A DNA stretch of 64,000 nt from Loxodes magnus (taxonomy: Eukaryota; Ciliophora; Karyorelictea; Loxodida; Loxodidae): positions 1,364,001 to 1,428,000 of the forward strand of contig CAMPDV010000020.1 of the NCBI GenBank assembly GCA_946699065.1, written 5' to 3'. The position numbers were made by a program, and so were the translations under genes. Of the stretch, positions 44,800 through 56,921 are shown in pieces. Positions within the stretch are counted from its first letter, which is position 1. The number at the start of each line of letters is the position of its first letter. The notes under the pieces are model-generated. The model was not told the DNA's origin and ran no database searches. It saw nothing but the letters and a program-made list of their open reading frames with translations.

Positions 44800-47700
44800 T
44801 AACTAAATAGCTAAGATAGTAAGGAAGCAAAAGACTAAGGTTTATAAGGAAATATAAAGCTATAATATAATAATTAGCTTCATTAGTTAATTGATTATTA
44901 TGCTTTTAAACTAACTAAATTATAATTATATTAATTATACGAAAAACAAGAAGAAGCTAATCTTAATAAGCATACTATCACTTTTATTCCTTCTATCTAT
45001 ATGTTATAGATACATATCAAAACTTAAATAAAACATATTAATCAGTTAATACTTAAATAATAATAAGAAAAGTATTTACTTGTAGTAAATACAGATAAAG
45101 AATAATTTATTTTAGTTAAGTTATTGATAAAGTAGCAAGATTTTTACCACTTTTATCAATAATTTTTATATTGTTCTATAAGTTAATTTTTAGTAGAAGA
45201 AGTGAATTTTCTTTAACTCATACATTCTTAATTTCCACTCTGGCTACTTTTTAAAAATGTTAGAGAAAGATTTTAAATCTGATTCTTTTTTATTCTTTGC
45301 TTGTAATTTAAATTATTAGGCATTCTAGTTAAAGTATATTAGCTTCAGTACTCATCTCATTTAAAATTACCTTAAAAGGCTCTTCTTTGAGGTATCATAA
45401 GATCTTATTAAATTTAAGAAACAAAACCTTAGAAGTGATATAAGCATTTTTAAGCAGTTATATATGCATTTTGATTAATTATAATTAGTTATAATTTAAA
45501 TAAGCATTAAGATATCACAAGCTGACTTTAATAATCTTTGTAGAAATTATTAAATTCTATCGCTTTATAAACTATTAATGCTTTAACTCTTTTGTATTAG
45601 ATGGAATGTCTAAGATATTTATAGATTGGAGAATACATTTAGTTAACTAGTAGAATTACAATCATGCATATTTAATTTTCGTTATCAGTAGTTATTAAAT
45701 AGCTGATTTTATAAGTATCTCTAAGATTAGTAGTTGCTTAATGAGCTTTTCAATCATCTTACTCATATCTACTATTCTATATTTTATTTATTGCATTTAA
45801 CAGATGTCAGCAGAAGGTAAAGTGGATCTAATAATTAGACTAGAAGTTTAATTCTAATAAATAGAACAAAAGTAAAATAAAAGGAAAATGTAAATTTCTT
45901 ATTAAGAATAGAGTAGAAAAGGAGACTAATTTAGTCTATATAGCATATAAAATATATAAGAGCTATTGCATACATACTTACTTTAGCATGATATAATCAT
46001 AATTATAATCTAGGTAGATAAATAAGTCATATATCAAGCATTAATTGTAATTAAAGAGAGTAATTTTAAAGCACTTTTAATTAATAAAGATAAAGGTTAT
46101 ACTGTATTCCTAAAACTCGCAGTTTTCATCTTGGATAAATATTATTTATTCCATTTAATATCTACTAAAGTTATATCAAAGTGAAATTGTAAAGTTATCG
46201 TGATAATGAATAAAGAAGATAAAGACTGATTTAAGTTTAATCTTTAGTTTGAAATTTATGCAAAGAAATATTAGGTCATGTAATGCTACAATTAACTGGA
46301 AGAATGGGAAACTAGGAAGATATTATAATAGGGTTGGAATACAATGTGACTTTAGAATTGCACAATAATGCCATGAAAGAAAATTATGACTTCCCCATAA
46401 AATACTAAGAATTGGATTGGAGAATTAGAATATGTAACTATAATAAAGAATTTCTATAATACTTGCTATCTAAGAATAATTAATTAGGTCAAAGCATTTA
46501 TGTGAATTACTTATTTTACGAAAAGAAATAATTGAAAAATATTAGATAATCCGGTACTTTTGTGTAGTCTGGTTTAAAAGTAAAGAGCTAGTTATAAATT
46601 AGATAGAAATAGGATCTATGTAATTACTTCGATTAAGATAGAATAAAATGTAGAAATAAGATATTTAATTATTATAAAATTAATCTAAGAACATTATATA
46701 AGCTTATATACCTTTTGAGCAAAAGAAACTATTGGAAAGAAATATGCTAGGACTGTAGGAATTTAAATATAGACGCTTAAATTTATAATTATCTAATATA
46801 ATACGAAGGCACATTGTCGATCTGATAATATATAAAATTACCCATACTAAAGATAAAGTTGAATTTGATATAGAATCTCTTGATGTATGTCCTTTATAGG
46901 TAAAATAAATATTGAAGACCATATAAACAATATAAAGTGATAGTCTAATACTTTTAATACTTATAATCTTAATATTCATTACTTCAAAATTCAGATTAGA
47001 ATCTTCCTTCAATTACAGTATAAGGGAAATAGTAAGTTATTATTACTACTGTATACTTTAAAATTTAATTTTGATTTCTTAGTTTCAAATAATGATTAGG
47101 TAACTATAAGGTTATAAGGGAAGCTTTAGATACCATTTTAAGAGCATGCTAATTTAGTTATTAGAAACAATTGAATGATAGATTTGGAAATGATAAATCA
47201 AATACACTATACTACATACATTTATAGCATAATACTAGTATGAGAATGTAAGTAGCAATTAAAAACAAGAAATTAACAACAAAAACATATTGAAATACCA
47301 GCTTGGAAAGATTTTCCTTCACAGATTAATGTAATGTCCATTAGACTTAGTTGTAGAAACTAATCTATAAAGGCACAATGATATATTAGTAATATAATGA
47401 TAACTATTTTTAAGTATTCTGTATAAAATCTAAAGAAAACACTAAAAGTACATCAATAACTTTGATTAGTTTAGGATTAAGATCTATAAATAAATGATAT
47501 CCAAGGCAAATTATTTATCATGCAGCCTTTAAGATATAATTATCACTCATAACATTATTTCAACTAGTTAATCATGCATAAATATATTAAGCCTGAATAT
47601 AGCAAAAGCCAATTAGATTACAAACTTATCAATCTATAATTATTCATGCTAGTTTGAATTGTAAAACTTAAAAGCTTCAAGAAAATTTCAAAGCAGGATG

Positions 47701-48084
47701 CAGAAATAAAATAGCATAACCGACTATCAAATATAAGTATATAGAAGCAAGCACATAGCATAGATAGACTCTGATTATACTTTAACTTTTAATTATAATA
47801 TTGAAAATTTACTAAAGGGTAATAATTATTCATTCCTTTTATGAGATTCATATGTATTATACAATGATAAAGCGCTATCGTCATAAATTATACTATCACA
47901 CTCGAACTTTAATACTACAGAGATTCTAATTACCATCTAAGTGACGATATGAGTCTTTAAAAGACAGTGAATTTAAATAATATAGTGATAAGCCGTTAGA
48001 GTTTTAACGAAAAGAATGTAGACAATAAATATATTTGATTTAAAAGGTAATTAATAATAATAAATCTAATTATTTTTATTTATA
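44800..48084. other. Long AT-rich region with cryptic open frames
   Basis: About 3.3 kb. Between about 46200 and 48000 several TGA-poor frames translate into mixed-composition peptides (for example from ATG near 46207, with LEEWETRK), but frames overlap, composition is near background and no conserved motif appears. It may be a decayed gene or plain spacer. One small ORF at 45804-46184 is listed separately. Confidence 0.4.
45804..46184 (+). CDS. Weak small ORF
   Basis: From ATG 45804 to TGA 46182-46184 the frame encodes 126 residues. The first 45 look protein-like (MSAEGKVDLIIRLEV, then basic and Gln-rich). The rest is Ile/Leu/Lys-rich, as expected from AT-rich DNA. There is no known motif. 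A chance ORF is possible. Confidence 0.25.
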
Positions 48085-50457
48085 ATGTCTGCAATGAACG
48101 AATGCATGACAGCTCTCATTTTTACTGATTTAGAATATGCTATGAAAACTTTTGATGTTGGAAAGCAGGATGCTATTGGTTTAATCTCTAATTTCCAAGC
48201 TTTATAAAACTTAGAGTTTGTTCAAAAACTAAAGTTTAAAGTAGTGTCTTTGAAAGATAAACTTAATCGAATGTAAATATCAGAAAAGACAGGATTACCT
48301 CTTAGTTCCATTAATCACATTTTAACTCAGAAACTTAATTAAAACTAACTAGTAACGACTGGATTTCCTCTAAATAATAAGATACAAAATGAACTTCCTA
48401 GATAGTTTACATAAGTTATCGTCTAATTAAAGGCTCCTCAGAACAAGGATATTCTAGATATGGATGAATAAGATATTTTGAAAAAGTTTGCAATAAGCAC
48501 TAACTTGAAATAGGAAAAGAAAATCATAAAAAAAACTGAGTTAAGTCCTGCAACAAGTAATGTAGAAGAAACTAATAAGAAGAAATTGCGAGATCACTCT
48601 AACAATACATAAATAATTGTTTCTACAGATTTAAGCAGCAAAAGTCGTGGTAAACGAATAAAATGGACAGATAATTAGATAGTAAGAATCACTAAAAGCG
48701 GTATAGTGATAAGGAAAAATAATAAGGAAAGCTATGTTTGCTTCTAATGTGATAAAAGCTTTAATGATGGCATGACATTATCAAGACATTTCTTATCAAG
48801 ACATCCTGGTAAGACTAGAATTTAGCTTTTTTGTCCTCTTTGCTCAAATGAATAATTTGATAATACATAAAAGTATACAAGTCACTTAAAAAGGCATAGA
48901 GAAGAAGGGTAATAAGTAGTCTTTACAAAGAAATCTATTGAAACACATGCGAAAAAAACTAAACTGCAGGTGGATGTTTAAGTTGAAATGCAAACAGAGT
49001 AAATAACTAAAAAATATCATAAGTAATGCATTAATATGGTAGAAAAAAATCCTAATTCTTATTTCGAATTTATTTAGGGAAAAGAACACAAGGAAACATT
49101 AAGATGCGATAGGATTACTCATTTAGGAATTGAAAGTGATGATTAAATTAACATCAAAACTACAAAAACATCTCAGATAAAAGAGAAGTTTAATTGTGAT
49201 AAATGTAATAAGAAGTTTGACCAGTAAAACAAACTAATCATACATAAAAAGTAGAAACATAAAACGAAGATCAGTGAGAGTTATATAGTGACTAATAAAA
49301 AACTAGATCAATTAGAAAAGGAGCATTTATTTGTTAATTTTGGTAAAATAGCCTTTAAAAAAAATAACGAAGCTATTTTTAAATGCAAGGAATGTGAATA
49401 AGAGTTTGAGGATAATCTTCAACTTACCGACCACTTTAAATAGTAGCATAAAGATGCTACTTAGAATTCAATAATCTGTGGCGTTTGCAATTAAATATTC
49501 ACTAAGAGGTAATATTTAGTCAGACATTTGCCTTACCATGCTATTGATCGATAAAAGCATTACCGTAAAGCACAAAATAGTAGCGACATACAGCAGTAGT
49601 TGAGTAAGAGTTAGGAATAAGATAACAGCAATCAAAAACAGTAAAGTAATTCATAGTAAATAGTTATTAAAAAATAAGATCTAAATAAACAAAAGTAAAT
49701 ATCTGAAAAAGTGGTAGAATAATCTCTAGATTAAGATGAAGAAGTAATTGACAAAAAGTAAATTCTAGAAGTACCTGAAGAAGATATAATGATTGAAAAG
49801 AAAGAAAAAAGAGAAAAAAAAGAAAAGAAAATTCATGAAATATAGAATTATGATAAATCTATAGTCAAAGAACAATCAGAAAGCCCTTAGTAATCTGAAG
49901 ACAATAAAAGTGATGTGTAAAGTTAAAAGTCAAATACTAGTTAAGAAATTAGTATTCATCATAAATAAAGTTTAGTGTCAAATCAACTAATTGAAAAAAC
50001 AATTTAGATAAAATAAAGCAGCGAAGAGTAAAAAAATTAAGTTTCTAAACAAAAGGAAAAAGCATTGAATACTAAAATCATTCGTAAAATTTAGGTAGAA
50101 GACAATTAAGATGATTCAAGTTCAGAAGAATTAGTTCATAAGAATCTATAAAATTAATCCAACATATAAAACAGATATAATTGCTCCGAATCAGATCAAG
50201 ATTACAATACAATGAAAATAGAGTTATAGGAACCTTTGAAAAAGGAACAAAACTCAAAAGAAAAATCAAACTAAAAAGATAAAAATAATTTAGAAGCAAC
50301 ATAAATTATAGAAAAAATGGATCTAGAGAGTGTATCAGAGGAAGGCGATAATAAGTCATTAAAGTTTATTATAAAAAATTAGCATAACAATATCCATATT
50401 GAGAATGTAGAAAAGACAGAATAGAAAATTATAGAAAAGACAAATCGCAAGAAATGA
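48085..50457 (+). CDS. C2H2 zinc-finger protein, five fingers
   Basis: A 790-residue intronless protein, probably nuclear. Five C2H2 fingers occur at about residues 217-240 (CFQCDKSF..LSRHFLSRH), 249-272 (CPLCSNEQF..HLKRH), 368-392 (CDKCNKKF..HKKQKH), 431-455 (CKECEQEF..HFKQQH) and 464-487 (CGVCNQIF..HLPYH). The N-terminal 100 residues are helical (MTALIFTDLEYAMKTFDV) and may be an interaction domain. The last 300 are Lys/Glu/Gln/Ser-rich and probably disordered, with a basic run near 575-590. Fingers of this kind bind DNA or RNA; target unknown. Start ATG 48085; stop TGA 50455-50457, read as stop because composition drops sharply after it. Confidence 0.92.
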
Positions 50458-51493
50458 AGCAAAAGTTAAAATATTTGTTAATTTAAGTAGTTTCTATATT
50501 CAAATTATATAAATATCTTTAAACAAGTTGCTCTCATACATACCTTTATACTATGAGTAAGTATAATTATATTTTTATATCTAAATAATTTTAGTTATTA
50601 ACGTAAAGTCACCTTAATTAGTTTATTTATGAATAAAATTCTAAATTAAAATAGATGAAAACTTTCTATTACTAGTAAACTTTTCGTTTTTAATATTCTT
50701 TTGATAAATTTAAGCTGAATTGCGATTCAAATAGTCACGTCTGAAAATAGTTTTAAGTGCTATTAACTATAAATATCCATACACTTATATTTTCACTTCA
50801 AGCTCTTAGTGATTTTACTATTAAGTATATGTCTCATATACAGCTGATATAGATTCATCACATTATAGGGATGTTTATATGCTAGCAACATATCAAAAAG
50901 AATAAGAAATAACTCCTATTCGTTTAAATTAATGAAAATATATCAATTTTTATATATAATTCTATAATTAAACTACTTAAATAATCTAACCTTTCACATA
51001 GCTTAAATATCCAGGAGGCAAAGAAATAAATAAAGCCTTAAATATTAAGTAATGCATTTAATACTTCATTAGAGTATGGAAAGTAAAGTAGAGTACAATA
51101 TTTTATAGCATCTTCCTATTTTATATTTTACAATTTTTCATAAAGGTTACTTTGCTTTGGTTCATAGTTGAATATAAATAATCGCCAATTTTCTTATTTT
51201 GATAATAATTTTACATTATATCAATATCAAATGGATTGTAAAAAAGGCTGATACAAAACTATTTTGGATATAATTTATATAGTAACAATCGAAGCTTAAA
51301 AATAAGTAAGAAGATTTAGAGTACTTAATGGATAAAGGATTGACATAAGTTATATAATTAGCGCTGTTAATTAGCGAGTATTTTATTTGTCATAATAATA
51401 ATTTATGGTCTATTTATCTTAACAATTATTAAACAAGTAAAACTTAAGATTAATGATTATATTATTTTTGCTATTTTATAGTCTTTTATAAAT
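50458..51493. other. AT-rich spacer
   Basis: About 1 kb between two genes on the same strand. It is low-GC with no coding pattern, RNA gene or repeat unit that I can define. Confidence 0.45.
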
Positions 51494-54193
51494 ATGGACA
51501 TAGTTAGACAGCACCTTAAAATATAGCCAAGCTTTTTTATTTCAAAAGATATTTCTTATGAAAATGACATTGATAAAATAGATAAGTAGCGACGTCTTTA
51601 GCAAATGATCAACATCATGGTTATTAACTTTGTTTTGAACGTACTCATATTTATTTATGTTTTAGTTGCTTATTCTTAACTGTGAATTTATCTCCTTTTA
51701 TTCTCCATTTTGAAACTAACAATTCCTGTTATTACCATTTAATTCAGTAATAAAGTGTTTGCTTCACTCATTGTGTACTTTGGCATTCTAATCTGAGAAT
51801 ATTTAACAACTTAAATGGAAATCCAGAGTTTTCATCTGTTTTCAGTTAGCTTGATAATTTATCTTCAATTACATATATTTTCGGGAAGTAGTAGCAAAGT
51901 AATAATATTTATCCTTTGCATATGTTGCACCCTAATTTATACTAGTAATGAGATAGTGAAGGAAAAGTATTTAAATGAATACGCAAAGACTTAAAATAGT
52001 CATACTTAGGAAATTATCATAACTCTCAGCGTCCTCAAATTCTACTATTTCCAACTCATGCTTATACTAACCACTATTTCTAAGTTCTATGAAAAATACG
52101 TTAGATCCTCCCTAATCATTATTAAGAAAATAATAGAGCAGGAATAAAAGACTTAGAGTGATAGAGATGCCTTCTATGCAGCTCTGATCCATGAGATAAG
52201 GAATCCATGCAATGCCATTCTCGGTAACATAGAGCTTTTATCAGTAAAGCAGTCTAATTTAACAACTTATTAAAGAACTCTTATTTAGAACACTTAAAAC
52301 TGCGGAGAAATACTGTTAAGTCTAGTAGGTAACATTTTAGATCTTAAAAAGATCTAGTTTGGGAAATTTGAAATTAACTTAGAAGAATGTCAAATACGAA
52401 AAATAGTTTGATAGGTAATCTCCACTTTAAAGGGAAATGCTATAAAGAAAAAGATATAGTTTGAAAGTACAGTCTTACCAATAGTGCCTAAATACTTAAA
52501 TCTAGACTAAATAAGATTAATCTAAATTTTGATCAATTTAATTGGAAATTCTATAAAATTTACTAGCAAGGGATATGTTAAAGTATTCCTATCTTGAAAA
52601 CCAGATATGAATAGCATACCTATGGAAAAGCAAAATCAACATCCTCAAATTTTCTTAATACCATAAGAATAGTCATATCTATAGTATTTTAGCTCAGAAT
52701 TAGAGTAAATAAAGAACTTAAAAAAAATGATTCCTAAAGCGAAGAACAAAACTCATAAGTAAACATAGTAAATAAGTTCTTTTAGTATCTAATCCTCTAA
52801 GTAAATAGAAGATAAAACTGAATGCTAATCTTCTACTGATATAGCGTAAATAATTTCACCTGATACTTTACTTTCAGATTGTGAAAATAATTATGCAAGT
52901 TCTGATTCCTTAGAAAAAATAGATAGTGCAAGAAAAGACTTAATGCAAATTTAAAACGTTATTAAGGCTTAAAATATTGATGAGGAAGCTTATTATTCCA
53001 CATTTCATGAGACTTCTGGTATACTTTCTATCGTTATTCAAGATACCGGTATCGGCATTTCCAAAAATTAACTAAAAAATCTTTTCAATCCCTTTTAACA
53101 GGCAAATCCAGAAATTCAAAAGAAGTTTGGAGGAACAGGATTGGGACTTTGAATTTCAAAGTAGATACTTAAAGAAATGGATGGAGATATTAAAATAAAC
53201 AGTTTACCAGGATTTGGAACTACCTTTAGTATTAAAATTCCTATGAGCGTTCCTTAAAAGGACATTAAAACCTTAAGTGCTTTAACCGAGACTCAAATGA
53301 TTACAAGTTGAACTACAAATGAGTTGGATGAAATTTTGAATTAGGTAAGCAATATAACGATAGTCTCGATTATAAAAGACAAGCAAACTTTGATCAATTT
53401 ACAATGTGTAGCAAACTCTCATTAAATATAAGTAGTTAATTTAGAATAAGATATCAAAGGATAAGAAATCATAGATTCATATAATTCAAGCTAAAACTGA
53501 AATCTGTTTTTTATTGACTGCTTCTATTAGGATTAAGATTGAGATACTTTCTCTGTTAGCTAAGCTATAAAGAATATTCAGGCTTTCAAGTTAAGGAATG
53601 CGAAATAATTAACAGATAACTTCATTCAAAGCTAATACGTCTTTATCACTGTACTATGCTAGTCAAGAAGAGAAAAGCAAAAGTTTAAAGCTATTACAGA
53701 CTAAGTAGATGTTTTCTTTACTTATCCTATGAGCAAGAGAAACATCAACAGAGTAATTCAAAAAGTAAAGAAAGAGAAATCGCATTTTGTTAATAAGATC
53801 AAATAGATCGATAAGTTTTGCTTGGTGATTGAAGATGAAGAAACTATACTAAATTATCTGAAGCAACTAATGATTAATTTCAATTATAAAGTCTTAACGG
53901 CAACTAATGGTAAAAACGCTTTAAAACAATATAACTAAGACTTCTAGAAAATCAAACTCTTGATAGTTGATTTCGAATTGCCTGATATGACTGGAATTGA
54001 AGTTATTGAAGTAATAAGACAAAAAGAGTTAGAAAGTTAACGTCACTTCTAAGTTCCAATAATAATTACATCCGGAAATACTGGAAATTATCTTAAAGAA
54101 GAGGCAAATAATGTAGGAGCAATGTTCGTGTCAAAGCCTATCACTGCAAAAGAGCTTGAAAAGATAGTAGACGAATTTTTGCAAAAGTTTTAA
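51494..54193 (+). CDS. Membrane hybrid histidine kinase with receiver domain
   Basis: An 899-residue two-component sensor kinase. Residues about 30-215 hold several membrane helices. The dimerisation/phosphoacceptor motif LIHEIRNPCNAILGN places His233. The ATPase has the N box INLIGNSIKFTSKGY, DTGIGI, NPFQQ and GGTGLGLWISKQ, then GTTFSIKIP. An insert of ~90 Ser/Gln-rich residues splits the N box from DTGIGI. The C-terminal receiver (about 776-898) has the acidic pair in VIEDEE, the phosphoacceptor Asp826 in LIVDFELPDMTG, the Thr/Ser of ITSG and the Lys of VSKPI. The signal is unknown and no separate phosphotransfer protein is nearby. The domain ends naturally at LQKF before TAA 54191-54193; the next in-frame TGA is 54350. 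Confidence 0.93.
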
Positions 54194-55109
54194 CTTTTAT
54201 AGTTAGTTTATTTATTATCTTATAAAAATTGCTTCTTCTAAAATCAATTAATAACTTACCTAAGTAAGATTTAGAACAAATGTTACTATTAAGTACTTGA
54301 TTCTTGCTAGAGAAAAGTAAATTTTGTCTATTTTACTTTTTAAAGCAAATGATTATAGCAAGAATTAATATTAAAATAAGACTTCATTAAAGAGATAAAA
54401 TCATACTAATTTTTAAATGTAGTGCAAAAGAGCAAGACTCTTTTAGATTCTCTTGTCTTTTAATTTTAAATTTATCAAATTTAGAATTAACTAAATTGTA
54501 GCTTTATATAAGCTTTATTCTATTGGCTATTTTACACTAACCACTATTTAAATTTTCTAAGTAGCTTTACTTTGATTAAGACATTGTTTTTATATATATT
54601 CAGTATAGAAATTCTTTGAAGATCTTACAAACTTAAGTATACTTATACATGTAGTCAAACCAACTATTATATTTAATCTTGCTTAGTCTAATCTTTAGTT
54701 AATCTTTGCTTATTATATTATTAATTGAAAACCTATATTTAATGAAAGTTCAAACTAGAGAGTATTATAATTTAGGTATAGGTATAGCTTAACATAGCTA
54801 GATAAATACAGAGAAAACTTGTCTTCTGTTATTTAAAATAATACTCAGTATTACAAAAAAATCAGGCTCATTTTCAAAAAAGCATACATCAATTTTGTTC
54901 ATCACACTATCTTAAAGCTTGCTTAAGATTGTATCAAATTTATTTATTATTAAAGACTGAAATATAAAAAACAAAATTGAATCCTAAATTTAGAAAGAAC
55001 TGAGTTTACATTTAGATCTAATTATATCTTAAGCATAAAGCAAGATGTAAATAAGTTAGCTAGGTTTTGTTTTAATATTTATCAGAAGATTATAGCATTA
55101 AATCAAGTT
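54194..55109. other. AT-rich convergent spacer
   Basis: About 920 bases between the histidine kinase (+) and the second FkbM gene (-). No gene or structured element is seen. Confidence 0.45.
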
Positions 55110-56447
55110 TTACTGTTTGTTAATGTATTTTCTTAGAGTTTCTTTCTTGCCTATTATTAAATTAAGTAAGCCCGACTCGTCTTATCCCCATATTTTATCT
55201 TGAAATAATTGCGCCCTTTTTATTTTCATAAAGAGCTTTGGTTTTGCTCCTTGAAATCAGTTATTAATGTAGGCTTTTTAGCAAATTTTTTCATCATAAG
55301 ATCTTAGAGTATAAATTTAAAAATCCAACTCCTCAAGGAAGAAATCGAGCATATCATTCAGACATTGCTAGTCCACTTTATACTCCTTTAGTAAATGAAG
55401 AAATCATTCTAAAATGATAATAATCTCATTTTATGATTGCTTTATCAATTACTTCGCTCCTAAAATACCATAACACTCAGATCCTTCCACATCTATTTTC
55501 AGCAACTTTATTTTTACTTCTTTATCTCTGTCTTTAAACTATTTTACTTGTCCTATAAAATCATCTAAAGAGACCATTGGAATGTGCTATTTTACTATTT
55601 CTTAACTTTTGTTTTCATAACTTAAATTGTTGAAAATTTCTAACTCAAAAAGTCCTGAAATCTGAGAGTTTTCTACGGCTACATTAAACTATTTAATTTC
55701 AGTTCTTTGATAAATTCCTAGATTTAGTGGTATTGTAAATTACGTTAAATTGTTAATCTGAAGTAAAGCAAGAACATACAAAAATACATCAAGCTATGGT
55801 TCTACTGTAATCAGCTTAATATTATCAGACTTTTATATTTCATTACCCTATAAGATCTTCTTAATTAGCGATCCCATTACAATGCTATTCCAGCCATAGT
55901 TAGCCCCAATATCAAGTACTAGTTAAATTTACTTATCTTGTAATTAATTTTATCAGTATAATACTTGAGAATACAGCATAAATATTTCTAAATCTTTACA
56001 TTTTGTACGCAATCACTTTCCTAATTTGTGACATCATCCTTCTTTATCATAATCACATCCAAAAATTAAAGCCTCTTTATCAAAAAATGGTAAATTCCAC
56101 TATCGGAATTTCCTTTACTTCTTTAATTCTTTAAATTATGCGAATTCGCTTCCTTCGCTTTCATTCCATATGTTACTAGTAAAATTTATTAGATCAATCT
56201 ACTTCTAAGTCTTTATTTCTTAATACAACCTTTAAAACAGCTTTTCACTCCTTTACTCTGTTTAATTTTAATTGCTTGAATTACTCTTATGGAGTGTATG
56301 ATTATAAATTTTTCTGATTTAATAGAATTAGATATCACTAATAGGATATTTCAAAGTTTCTTCTTGGTTTCATAGAGTTAAAAGCCTAAGTCATATGATG
56401 ATTATTAAAGAAAATAGAGAAATCTTAACTAATCTTCATATTTTCAT
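55110..56447 (-). CDS. FkbM-family methyltransferase, membrane-anchored, paralog
   Basis: A 445-residue relative of the gene at 28729-30027. MKIWRLVKISLFSLIIIIW forms an N-terminal anchor, with Trp coded by TGA. The methyltransferase core has VLDIGANYGWNSIVMG (SAM site), ITVEPQLDVF, SLDDFIGQVK and IKLLKIDVEGSECYGILGA, then IIIILEWF. The C-terminus (NNWFQGAKPKLFMK..) aligns with WFSGNFTPKIRQ of the first copy. After TLRKYINKQ comes TAA 55110-55112, at the same relative place as in the paralog. No in-frame TGA follows for at least 30 codons. There is no intron. A lumenal sugar or glycolipid methyltransferase is likely; the substrate is unknown. Confidence 0.88.
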
Positions 56448-56921
56448 TTTTACTCTAAACCCTTTATTTGCTTGTTAAATGCTTAATTAATTTGCTATTT
56501 GTATTCTACTAACTACTCTATATCTATTAGGCATAGCGTCTTCTAATTACTTCAGCTTATACAGATAAATTATTGGCCTGTTAAAGGAAAAAAATATTGG
56601 TACTTAGCTAGTAGAACTGCATATAAGGTATAAGAAAATTTATATTTAGTTAATAGTTTAAGTGGAGAGAAAAGATTGATGGAATGAATGAGCTAACTAA
56701 TCTATAGCATATAGAGTGGTAGCTTTGCTATAATAGTAAAAATGACTAAATTAGAAGTTTAAATAAAGTTTAGAGTGAAAGGACTGAGAATATAAATAGA
56801 CTATGACTGAGTTAATAGTGCTAAGGAGTGACTGTAAATAAACAGATTATCTTTAACAAGAAGTGTAGATATGAGCAATAACATTTTGATGCTTTTTTAT
56901 AAGCATTTCATCAATAATAAA
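56448..56921. promoter_or_regulatory. Divergent intergenic region
   Basis: 474 bases between two divergent genes, so both promoters lie here. A short imperfect inverted repeat (GATGCTT / AAGCATTTCATC) sits just before the ATG at 56922. Nothing else is recognised. Confidence 0.4.
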
